A stretch of DNA of 5,561 nt from an uncultured Lachnospiraceae bacterium. Lineage in GTDB: Bacteria > Bacillota > Clostridia > Lachnospirales > Lachnospiraceae. Location of the stretch: NCBI GenBank assembly GCA_902773445.1, contig CACYEU010000196.1, forward strand, positions 1-5,561. The letters are read 5' to 3'. Below are positions 1 to 5,387 of this stretch, one piece after another; the stretch's first letter is position 1; every line of letters begins with the position of its first letter. A program made the position numbers and the translations under genes. The notes under the pieces were generated by a model. It was not told where the DNA came from. It saw only the letters and a program-made list of their open reading frames with translations, and did no database searches.

Positions 1-2537
1 CAGAACTCGACTGACAGCGGATCTCCGCCGTGCTCACCGCAGATACCGCAGTGCAGGTCGCTCTTGATTCCGCGGCCAAGTTTGACGGCCTGTTCCATCA
101 GCTTGCCGACGCCGACTGTATCGAGCCTTGCAAACGGATCATTCTCAAGGATCTTCGCGTCATAGTAGCTGGGCAGGAATTTGCCTGCGTCATCGCGTGA
201 GAATCCGTAGGTCATCTGTGTCAGATCGTTTGTTCCGAAGCAGAAGAATGCTGCTTCTTTCGCGATCTCGTCAGCTGTCAGACAAGCGCGCGGGATCTCC
301 ATCATCGTTCCGACTTCATAGTCAAGGTCGACGCCTGCTGCCGCGATCTCCGCGTCGGCTGTCTCAACGATCGTCTTTTTGACAAACACGAATTCCTTGA
401 CATCTCCGGCGAGCGGTACCATGATTTCCGGGGCGATATGATACTCAGGATGCTTTTTGTTGACTGCAATCGCCGCGCGGATGATTGCTCTGGTCTGCAT
501 AACGCCGATCTCCGGATAAGTGACGCTGAGGCGGCATCCGCGGTGACCCATCATCGGGTTCGCCTCGATCAGTCCGTCGATGATACCCTTGATCTGCGCA
601 ACAGTCTTGCCCTTGGCAGCTGCAAGCTTTTCAATATCTGCTTCTTCCTGCGGCACGAATTCATGCAGCGGCGGATCGAGCAGGCGGATCGTGACCGGAC
701 GCTCTCCCATCACTTCATAGAGGCCTTCAAAGTCACCCTGCTGAAGGACGCCGATCTTCTCAAGTGCCAGCTCGCGCTCTTCCAGTGTGTCTGAACAGAT
801 CATCTCACGGAATGCGTCAATACGGTCTCCTTCAAAGAACATATGCTCTGTCCGGCAGAGTCCGATACCCTCGGCGCCGAGTTCAACTGCTTTAAGTGCA
901 TCAGCCGGTGTATCGGCATTGGTGCGGACCTTCATGGTCCGGATCTCATCGGCCCATTTCATGATCGTCGCAAAGTCTTCATCTTCGATCGATCCCGCCT
1001 TGACAGGAAGCTCGCCGTCATAGATATTGCCGGTCGAGCCGTCAAAGGAAATCACATCACCTTCCTTATATGTGTTTCCGCCGAGTGTAAAGCTCTGCTC
1101 ATCCTCTGCGAAGACAATATCTGAGCAACCGGCGACACAACAGGCACCCATTCCGCGCGCGACAACAGCGGCGTGTGAAGTCATACCGCCGCGTGCGGTC
1201 AGAATACCCTGTGCAGCCTTCATGCCTTCGATATCTTCGGGTGAAGTCTCACGGCGTACAAGGACAACGCGCTCTCCGCGCTCTCCTGCTTCCTTCGCCG
1301 CGTCCGCTGTCAGAACGATCATTCCGCAGGCTGCGCCGGGAGCTGCCGGAAGGCCTTTGCCGATCTGAACTGCGCCGGCAAGAGTTTCTTTTGTAAATGA
1401 TCCGTGGAGCAATGAGTCAAGGTTGCGCGGATCGACTGCCAGGACAGCCTGCTCTTTTCCGATTTTGCCTTCAGCGACAAGATCGCAGGCGATCTTAAGA
1501 GCTGCTTTCGCGGTACGTTTGCCGTTGCGGCACTGAAGCATATAGAGTTTTCCGTCCTCGATCGTAAACTCCATATCCTGCATATCGCGGTAATGATCTT
1601 CGAGCTTGTCGGCAATATTGAGAAGCTCATCGTGGATCTCGGGCATGGTCTCTTTGAGCGCCTCGAACTTCATCGGAGTACGCACACCTGCGACGACGTC
1701 CTCACCCTGAGCGTTCATCAGAACTTCTGCGTAGAACTTGTTCTCGCCGGTCGAAGGATCGCGTGTAAATGCGACGCCTGATCCGGAAGTCGGGCCCATG
1801 TTGCCGAATGCCATCATCTGAACATTGACAGCCGTTCCCCATGAATACGGGATATCGTTGTCACGGCGATAGACGTTGGCACGCGGATTGTCCCAGCTTC
1901 TGAACACAGCCTTGACTGCCTCGAGCAGCTGCTCCTTCGGATCGTCGGGGAATTCCTGTCCGATCGCGTTCTGATATTTATCCTTGAATTCATAGGCAAG
2001 CTCTTTCAGATCGTCCGCTGTCAGGTCGACATCGTCTTTGACGCCTTTTTCTTCCTTCTTGGCATCGATCAGCTTTTCGAACTCACTCTTTGAAACTTCC
2101 ATAACGACATCTGAGAACATCTGGATAAAACGGCGGTAGCAGTCCCATGCCCAGCGCGGATTGTTGGACTTTTCAGCCAATGTCTCGACAACGTCTTCAT
2201 TTAAACCAAGATTCAGGATCGTATCCATCATGCCGGGCATCGATGCGCGCGCGCCGGAACGGACCGAAACGAGAAGCGGATTCTCTTTCGAGCCGAACTG
2301 CTTTCCGGTGATCTCTTCCATTTTGCCGATGTACTCGGTGATCTGACCGGCGATCTCATCATTGATCTTCCGTCCGTCTTCATAGTACTGCGTACAGGCT
2401 TCTGTCGTGATCGTAAAGCCCTGCGGAACCGGAAGCCCGAGATTGGTCATCTCGGCAAGGTTTGCACCTTTTCCGCCGAGGAGCTCGCGCATATCCTTAT
2501 TCCCTTCTGTGAATAAATAGACCCATTTTTTGCTCAT
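1..2537 (-). CDS. ppdK: Pyruvate, phosphate dikinase, C-terminus cut by window edge
   Basis: The enzyme interconverts pyruvate + ATP + Pi and PEP + AMP + PPi in the cytosol. In anaerobic Firmicutes it can serve PPi-linked glycolysis or PEP synthesis. The 845 visible codons cover the N-terminal ATP-binding domain (about 1-340, opening MSKKWVYLF, with GGKGAN and SVRSGARASMPGMMDT), the swivelling phosphohistidine domain (about 380-510, GGMTSHAAVVARGMG) and most of the C-terminal PEP/pyruvate barrel (GLCRTEHMFF, FGTNDLTQMTYGFSRDD, CGICGEHGGDP). Compared from memory with the C. symbiosum enzyme (874 residues), key residues fall at the same or nearly the same positions: Lys23, Arg93, Asp321, Glu323, Arg337, phospho-carrier His455, Arg562, Arg618, Glu747, Asn770 and catalytic Cys833. 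About 30 residues and the stop lie beyond base 1. The start is fixed by an AGGAGG nine bases upstream. No PpsR (DUF299) regulator gene is visible next to it. The reading frame is intact throughout the window. Confidence 0.98.
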   Translation of the reverse strand, partial: MSKKWVYLFTEGNKDMRELLGGKGANLAEMTNLGLPVPQGFTITTEACTQYYEDGRKINDEIAGQITEYIGKMEEITGKQFGSKENPLLVSVRSGARASMPGMMDTILNLGLNEDVVETLAEKSNNPRWAWDCYRRFIQMFSDVVMEVSKSEFEKLIDAKKEEKGVKDDVDLTADDLKELAYEFKDKYQNAIGQEFPDDPKEQLLEAVKAVFRSWDNPRANVYRRDNDIPYSWGTAVNVQMMAFGNMGPTSGSGVAFTRDPSTGENKFYAEVLMNAQGEDVVAGVRTPMKFEALKETMPEIHDELLNIADKLEDHYRDMQDMEFTIEDGKLYMLQCRNGKRTAKAALKIACDLVAEGKIGKEQAVLAVDPRNLDSLLHGSFTKETLAGAVQIGKGLPAAPGAACGMIVLTADAAKEAGERGERVVLVRRETSPEDIEGMKAAQGILTARGGMTSHAAVVARGMGACCVAGCSDIVFAEDEQSFTLGGNTYKEGDVISFDGSTGNIYDGELPVKAGSIEDEDFATIMKWADEIRTMKVRTNADTPADALKAVELGAEGIGLCRTEHMFFEGDRIDAFREMICSDTLEERELALEKIGVLQQGDFEGLYEVMGERPVTIRLLDPPLHEFVPQEEADIEKLAAAKGKTVAQIKGIIDGLIEANPMMGHRGCRLSVTYPEIGVMQTRAIIRAAIAVNKKHPEYHIAPEIMVPLAGDVKEFVFVKKTIVETADAEIAAAGVDLDYEVGTMMEIPRACLTADEIAKEAAFFCFGTNDLTQMTYGFSRDDAGKFLPSYYDAKILENDPFARLDTVGVGKLMEQAVKLGRGIKSDLHCGICGEHGGDPLSVEF

Positions 2538-2546
2538 ACTAAGTAT

Positions 2547-2552
2547 CCTCCT
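2547..2552 (-). promoter_or_regulatory. Ribosome binding site of ppdK
   Basis: On the minus strand a perfect AGGAGG lies nine bases before the ATG at 2537. It supports this start, which also gives the expected PPDK N-terminus. Confidence 0.9.
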
Positions 2553-2584
2553 GTCATTTATTTCCTTTTCGTTCAATCTGTTCC

Positions 2585-2593
2585 ATTTTACCA
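2585..2593 (-). promoter_or_regulatory. Candidate extended -10 promoter for ppdK
   Basis: Read on the minus strand this is TGG followed by TAAAAT, an extended -10 element (TGn plus a 5/6 match to TATAAT). No good -35 lies 16-18 bases upstream: the hexamer at 17 bases is GTATTG. Transcription would start near 2578 and give a leader of about 40 bases. The missing -35 and the palindrome at 2611-2625 overlapping that zone would fit a regulated promoter, but this is inference. Confidence 0.5.
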
Positions 2594-2610
2594 CGTTATG
2601 GAGTAAACAA

Positions 2611-2625
2611 TACAATAAAATTGTA
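2611..2625. repeat. Perfect palindrome, possible operator
   Basis: TACAAT-AAA-ATTGTA has two perfect 6-base arms around a 3-base centre. It lies in the 168-base region between the divergent ppdK and LOG-family genes. It overlaps the position where the ppdK -35 would fall (about 2608-2613) and lies about 27 bases upstream of the LOG-gene -35 zone. A dimeric repressor bound here could affect ppdK. I do not recognise it as the site of a known regulator. There is no U-tract to make it a terminator. Confidence 0.4.
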
Positions 2626-2629
2626 GTTT

Positions 2630-2640
2630 TTTGTCACAAA
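2630..2640. repeat. Short dyad TTTGT-C-ACAAA
   Basis: A perfect 5-base inverted repeat around one base lies just upstream of the LOG-gene promoter and five bases from the 2611-2625 palindrome. TTGT/ACAA half-sites are common in operators, but the spacing does not match the Rex consensus or a full CRP/FNR site. It could be chance in AT-rich DNA. Confidence 0.25.
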
Positions 2641-2651
2641 TCGTAACATTT

Positions 2652-2680
2652 TTCGCGATTTCCGGCACTTATGATATAAT
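2652..2680 (+). promoter_or_regulatory. Promoter of the LOG-family gene
   Basis: A perfect TATAAT at 2675-2680 is preceded by TGA at 2672-2674, giving a full extended -10. The -35 zone 17 bases upstream (TTCGCG, 2652-2657) is weak, as is usual for extended -10 promoters. The predicted start near 2687 leaves a leader of only about 19 bases. This rules out translation from any codon upstream of 2687. Confidence 0.8.
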
Positions 2681-2692
2681 ATACTGGATTTC

Positions 2693-2700
2693 AAAGGAGG
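2693..2700 (+). promoter_or_regulatory. Ribosome binding site of the LOG-family gene
   Basis: AAAGGAGG ends five bases before the ATG at 2706 and decides this start. A longer in-frame reading beginning at TTG 2631 would start upstream of the promoter's -10 box. Confidence 0.92.
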
Positions 2701-2705
2701 AACTA

Positions 2706-3242
2706 ATGAATATTGTCGTTTATCTCGGCTCGTCTTTTGGCAATGATCCGGTCTATGCGGAGAAAATCACCGAGCTCGGAGCATGGATCGGAGATGCCGG
2801 TCACAACCTGGTCTACGGAGGCAGCAAGATCGGACTGATGGGGCTGATCGCTGACGCAGTGCTTGAACACGGCGGAAAAGTGACAGGCGTTGAACCGGCC
2901 TTCTTCATCGACATGTGCCGTCAGCACGAAGGGATCACTGAGCTGATCGTGACGAAAGATATGTTCGAGCGCCGTCAGAAAATGTATGAAATGGGTGACG
3001 CCTATATCGCTTTTCCCGGCGGGATCGGAACTCTCGAGGAGATCACAGACATTATGTCCGCAGTCTCACTCGATCTGATCCATAAGCCTTATGTCTTCTT
3101 CAATCTGAACGGCTATTATGACCATATGATCGCTTTGCTTGACCACATGACTGAGCAGGGTTTTATCATGCCGGCGATACGCAGCCAAATCCGGTTTGCA
3201 AATACGATCGAAAAGATCGCTCAGGTGATCGAAGGCGCCTGA
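2706..3242 (+). CDS. LOG-family (TIGR00730) phosphoribohydrolase-like protein
   Basis: The 178-residue protein belongs to the LOG / 'lysine decarboxylase-like' family. Characterised members hydrolyse cytokinin riboside 5'-monophosphates, and often other nucleoside monophosphates such as AMP, to base plus ribose 5-phosphate. The protein is cytosolic with a Rossmann-like fold. Family marks are VVYLGSSFG at the N-terminus (strand and first loop), YGGSKIGLMG at 37-46, the M.ER...M element at 86-93 with Arg89, and the signature PGGIGTLEE at 104-112 with its catalytic-type glutamates. The usual YGGG glycine run reads YGGS here. Length is typical of the family (about 180-200). The start is set by AAAGGAGG five bases upstream. 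The gene is monocistronic, with its own promoter and a terminator about 30 bases past the stop. The biological substrate in bacteria that do not make cytokinin is uncertain. The older 'lysine decarboxylase' label is a misannotation. Confidence 0.93.
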   Translation: MNIVVYLGSSFGNDPVYAEKITELGAWIGDAGHNLVYGGSKIGLMGLIADAVLEHGGKVTGVEPAFFIDMCRQHEGITELIVTKDMFERRQKMYEMGDAYIAFPGGIGTLEEITDIMSAVSLDLIHKPYVFFNLNGYYDHMIALLDHMTEQGFIMPAIRSQIRFANTIEKIAQVIEGA

Positions 3243-3272
3243 GTCTTCAGGGGACCTCATACAGAGCATAGA

Positions 3273-3312
3273 AAAACTGCCGCACCGGATGGTACGGCAG
3301 TTTTCTTTTTTC
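3273..3312. terminator. Bidirectional intrinsic terminator between the LOG gene and mscL
   Basis: A 10-bp stem pairs 3273-3282 (AAAACTGCCG) with 3295-3304 (CGGCAGTTTT). It is extended past one mismatch by ACC/GGT, around a GGAT loop. On the plus strand it is followed by a T-rich run to 3312, ending the LOG-family transcript. On the minus strand the stem runs into five Ts (complement of 3272-3276), so it also ends the convergent mscL transcript. Confidence 0.93.
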
Positions 3313-3327
3313 TGTGAATCTGGCTGA

Positions 3328-3732
3328 TTACTCGAGCTCTGATGTGCAGTTCGGGCAGCGTGTTGCGCCGATCGGAATTTCCGATTTGCAGAACGGGCAC
3401 TCTTTCGTCGTCGGCTCTTCTTCCGGCTCCTCCTGCTGTTTCTTGAACTTGTTCATCGCTTTGATGATCGAGAACAGTACAAGCGCGATCAGAAGGAAAT
3501 TGACGATCGCCGCGATAAACGCGCCGATGCCGATCGTGGAACCGCCGATTTTGACAGCCCAGTCTTCAAATGCCATACCGCCGCAGATTCCGGAGATCAG
3601 CGGCATGATGATATTGTCGACAAGTGCAGTGACGATCGCTGTGAATGCGCCGCCGATGATGATGCCGACTGCCATATCCATGACGTTGCCTCTGCTGATA
3701 AATTCCTTAAATTCCTTCATAAACCCTTTCAT
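3328..3732 (-). CDS. mscL: Large-conductance mechanosensitive channel with C-terminal zinc ribbon
   Basis: MscL is a pentameric plasma-membrane channel that opens under membrane tension and releases solutes during hypo-osmotic shock. The 134-residue protein begins with the amphipathic N-terminal helix (MKGFMKEFKEFISRGN). The TM1 pore helix at about 18-46 carries the family pattern RGNVMDMAVGIIIGGAF...DNIIMPLI. A short outer loop follows (about 47-68), then TM2 at about 70-93. After a charged linker (KKQQEEPEEEP), the C-terminus has CPFC at 112-115 and CPNC at 126-129, a CxxC-N10-CxxC zinc ribbon. This stands where E. coli MscL has its cytoplasmic helical bundle. Similar tails occur in other Firmicute MscLs. 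Start: GGAGG lies seven bases upstream of this ATG; Met5 would be too far away. The gene has its own promoter (TTGACA, 17 bases, TACGAT) and ends at the bidirectional terminator. Confidence 0.97.
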   Translation of the reverse strand: MKGFMKEFKEFISRGNVMDMAVGIIIGGAFTAIVTALVDNIIMPLISGICGGMAFEDWAVKIGGSTIGIGAFIAAIVNFLLIALVLFSIIKAMNKFKKQQEEPEEEPTTKECPFCKSEIPIGATRCPNCTSELE

Positions 3733-3739
3733 TGTTCCA

Positions 3740-3744
3740 CCTCC
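3740..3744 (-). promoter_or_regulatory. Ribosome binding site of mscL
   Basis: GGAGG (part of GGAGGTGG on the minus strand) lies seven bases before the ATG at 3732. Confidence 0.88.
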
Positions 3745-3768
3745 GTAAGTGTTGATTTACCGTTCTTT

Positions 3769-3797
3769 ATCGTAAACTTTTTAGTCTTTTCTGTCAA
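3769..3797 (-). promoter_or_regulatory. Sigma-A-type promoter of mscL
   Basis: On the minus strand a perfect TTGACA (3792-3797) is separated by exactly 17 bases from TACGAT (3769-3774, 4/6 to TATAAT and keeping the key TA...T positions). Transcription would start near 3762, giving a leader of about 30 bases. It lies in the 85-base gap after the WYL regulator gene, where no terminator is visible, so read-through from that gene could add to mscL expression. Confidence 0.82.
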
Positions 3798-3817
3798 TTG
3801 TTTCTGAGTTTAAAAGC

Positions 3818-4807
3818 CTATTCTTTGTACAATTCCTGCAGACTGCGAAGATACCCGGTATATTCATCGCGCACCCGCTTCGGAGACTCGATTCTGATCC
3901 CCTCTCCGATGCCGGTGACCCAGCCAAAGAACTGGCGGCTGACAGAGATCAGCAGATTGACCCTGAACGCATCGCTCCCGTCGGGAATGATCATGACATC
4001 CTTTCCGAAGCGGTCAAGGATCACACCGATCAGATCATTGTCACAGCGCAGCGTAATATTCTCATCAGTGCCTCCGTACATTCCGAAAGTCTTTTTTGCA
4101 AATGCCGCGAGATCAAAGTCTTCAAATGCCTCTTTTCCGACTCTGTCATGCTCTGTGACACTGATATTCATCATCTTGTCGACTCTGTAATGCCTGATGC
4201 CGCCGTTTTCGCCGTAATAGGCGATCAGATAGTAATTCTCATCGTCCCAGGTCAGCGCCCACGGGCTGACCTGATAGAGCCCACCGTCCTTTTTGACCGA
4301 CAGCTTTTTGTCCAGTTTCCAGTTGGCATATTGAAATGTGATCTGTTTCCCTCTGTTCATCGCCTCATGGATCCCGTCGATACTGTAATAGATTGTCTCA
4401 TTGCCGGTTTTCATCCGATTTCTGATAAAGACATTTCGGTTGAGCTCACGCGCTTTTTGTTCATTTGTCAGCTTTTCGATCTTACCGATCAGCTCTTTTG
4501 ACTTTTTCAGCGTGATGAACTTCGAAGACTGCACTGCATCGACCAGCAGTTTCAGTTCAGGCAGTTCAAATTCCCGGCTTCCGATATAATACCCGCCGGT
4601 TCCGCCTTCGTTCTTTATGATATCGAGGCCGAAGTCGTTCAGCACTTCAACATTCGAATAAATCGTCCGTCGATCGGCTTTACAGCCGTATCCTTCAAGG
4701 ATGCTGATCAGCTGAGAGGCATTCAGTGTATGTTCCTCATCGGTTCGTTCAAGAAGCTCGCGCATCATATACAGAAGCGCCATTTTATGGTTGTTTGCGA
4801 TTGCCAT
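3818..4807 (-). CDS. WYL-domain transcriptional regulator (DeoR-like HTH + WYL)
   Basis: The 329-residue cytosolic protein is a ligand-responsive DNA-binding regulator of the WYL family. Residues about 5-75 form an N-terminal winged helix-turn-helix (LNASQLISILEGYG, then the recognition segment DRRTIYSNVEVL, and a wing with GGTGGYYIG). A helical linker follows (about 80-140), then the WYL domain at about 140-215. There NYYLIAYY (191-198) takes the place of the WYL motif and is followed by RHYRVDKM (206-212). The remaining part to residue 329 matches the WYL C-terminal extension. The start at 4807 is chosen because AGGAG lies eight bases upstream. An in-frame ATG at 4870 would add 21 Cys-rich residues, but they come from translating an RNA hairpin. 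WYL domains are thought to bind nucleotides or nucleic acid; the ligand and targets here are unknown. No convincing own promoter was found. The gene follows the membrane-protein gene after 75 bases. Confidence 0.92.
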   Translation of the reverse strand: MAIANNHKMALLYMMRELLERTDEEHTLNASQLISILEGYGCKADRRTIYSNVEVLNDFGLDIIKNEGGTGGYYIGSREFELPELKLLVDAVQSSKFITLKKSKELIGKIEKLTNEQKARELNRNVFIRNRMKTGNETIYYSIDGIHEAMNRGKQITFQYANWKLDKKLSVKKDGGLYQVSPWALTWDDENYYLIAYYGENGGIRHYRVDKMMNISVTEHDRVGKEAFEDFDLAAFAKKTFGMYGGTDENITLRCDNDLIGVILDRFGKDVMIIPDGSDAFRVNLLISVSRQFFGWVTGIGEGIRIESPKRVRDEYTGYLRSLQELYKE

Positions 4808-4815
4808 GCCCCGCT

Positions 4816-4820
4816 CTCCT
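4816..4820 (-). promoter_or_regulatory. Ribosome binding site of the WYL regulator gene
   Basis: AGGAG on the minus strand lies eight bases before the ATG at 4807. It favours this start over the longer in-frame ATG at 4870, which has no purine-rich site at the right distance. Confidence 0.8.
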
Positions 4821-4832
4821 ATGCAAATCAAA

Positions 4833-4859
4833 GGACTGTCGCAGCATGTGCGGCAGTCC
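4833..4859 (-). terminator. Inter-gene hairpin, weak terminator or attenuator
   Basis: An 11-bp stem pairs 4833-4843 with 4849-4859 around a 5-base loop. On the plus strand the only non-Watson-Crick pair is T4839 with G4853 (a G-U wobble in plus-strand RNA, C-A in the minus-strand transcript). On the minus strand it lies between the stop of the membrane-protein gene (4883) and the WYL ribosome site (4816-4820). It is followed by only TTTGATTTG, a poor U-tract. Its stem shares the ten bases ACTGCCGCAC with the clear terminator at 3273-3304. It is probably a partial terminator that lowers WYL expression. Read toward the plus strand there is no T-run, so it works, if at all, on minus-strand transcripts. 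Confidence 0.6.
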
Positions 4860-4882
4860 CTGCAAGTCAAATATCTGATTGA

Positions 4883-5305
4883 TTATTTACCGGCCTCTTT
4901 CTTGACATTGTTGGCAACCCAGAAGATCAGCGCCGCGATGACGATCGAGCAGATCTGTGAGAACGTATTCTGACCGGCTCCTCCTTTGACAACACTTACA
5001 ATAAAGCTGACCACATTGATAATCAGAGATATGATCGCGAATACCCAGACCGGCATGATCTTTTGGTTGTCCTTAGCAGCGCGAAGGCCGAGAATACCAA
5101 CGATCAGATCGAGAATTCCTGCGATCAGAAGCACGATGCCTGCTGCAACCAGCGTGGCTCCGGTCTCTGTGTCGATCTCCGGACTGCCTGTGCCGGCAAG
5201 ACCGCCGACGATCACGAGCAGTGCAAGCAGTGCACAGAGACCACCCGCGACGATATCAATGATTGAAATGACTTTCAGTGTTTTTTGACTCGGTGTTTTC
5301 TCCAT
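4883..5305 (-). CDS. Four-helix integral membrane protein of unknown function
   Basis: The 140-residue protein is not assigned to a named family. It has a short polar N-terminus (MEKTPSQKTLK) and four predicted membrane segments at about 11-37, 48-75, 83-106 and 115-131. The first two are rich in Gly, Ala, Leu and Ile. A short acidic loop (SPEIDTET) joins helices 1 and 2. A charged turn, LRAAKDNQKIMPVWV at 74-88, joins helices 2 and 3 and is the most distinctive part. The tail NNVKKEAGK is basic, which suggests both ends face the cytoplasm. There is no signal-peptide cleavage site, Cys cluster or catalytic motif. Start: AGGAGG lies seven bases upstream. It has its own promoter and sits between an ABC permease gene and a WYL regulator gene on the same strand. 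A DUF4064-like or related small membrane family is possible, but I cannot confirm this. Confidence 0.85.
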   Translation of the reverse strand: MEKTPSQKTLKVISIIDIVAGGLCALLALLVIVGGLAGTGSPEIDTETGATLVAAGIVLLIAGILDLIVGILGLRAAKDNQKIMPVWVFAIISLIINVVSFIVSVVKGGAGQNTFSQICSIVIAALIFWVANNVKKEAGK

Positions 5306-5312
5306 AGTTCTT

Positions 5313-5318
5313 CCTCCT
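5313..5318 (-). promoter_or_regulatory. Ribosome binding site of the four-helix membrane protein gene
   Basis: A perfect AGGAGG (within AAGGAGG on the minus strand) lies seven bases before the ATG at 5305. Confidence 0.9.
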
Positions 5319-5346
5319 TAATAATCATCAAACTATCTTAATGTAT

Positions 5347-5375
5347 ATGATAATACCGACAGGAGAAAAAATCAA
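5347..5375 (-). promoter_or_regulatory. Candidate promoter of the four-helix membrane protein gene
   Basis: On the minus strand TTGATT (5370-5375, 4/6) is separated by 17 bases from TATCAT (5347-5352, 5/6). The predicted start near 5340 gives a leader of about 35 bases. It lies in the 82-base gap after the permease gene, in which no convincing terminator hairpin was seen, so read-through from the permease gene is also possible. Confidence 0.6.
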
Positions 5376-5387
5376 AGGATTTATGCA

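Noticed and set aside
128..1781. Several open frames of 62-118 codons on the plus strand, and one of 103 codons on the minus strand (1319-1630)
   Set aside because: All lie inside ppdK in other frames, match no family, and are Ser/Arg-rich or low-complexity translations of its codon bias. The full-length PPDK match explains the DNA.
2553..2580. Possible CcpA cre site near TGAACGAAAAG (minus strand) upstream of ppdK
   Set aside because: The CG pair is at the wrong spacing from TG and the right half-site is missing, so it does not fit the cre consensus.
2631..2705. N-terminal extension of the LOG-family protein starting at TTG 2631
   Set aside because: It overlaps the promoter, including TATAAT at 2675-2680, and lies upstream of the predicted transcript start. 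A strong ribosome site points to ATG 2706, and family homology begins there.
3314..3748. 144-codon plus-strand open frame over mscL
   Set aside because: It is a complementary-strand shadow of mscL with no ribosome site. The minus frame has a perfect MscL match with promoter and terminator.
3773..3812. TAAACT ... AGTTTA inverted repeat around the mscL -35
   Set aside because: The arms are only six bases, 28 bases apart in AT-rich DNA, so chance is likely. It does not form a useful hairpin or a typical operator.
4808..4870. Cys-rich 21-residue N-terminal extension of the WYL regulator
   Set aside because: It is a translation of the inter-gene hairpin at 4833-4859 and of the ribosome site. AGGAG before 4807 supports the shorter start.
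4842..4870. TTGACT with ATGCTG 17 bases on as a promoter for the WYL gene
   Set aside because: The -10 matches TATAAT poorly and lies inside the stem-loop. It is not convincing as a promoter.
4986..5288. 100-codon plus-strand open frame over the membrane-protein gene
   Set aside because: Its Ile/Pro/Thr/Ser-rich low-complexity translation is the usual antisense product of hydrophobic codons. It has no ribosome site.
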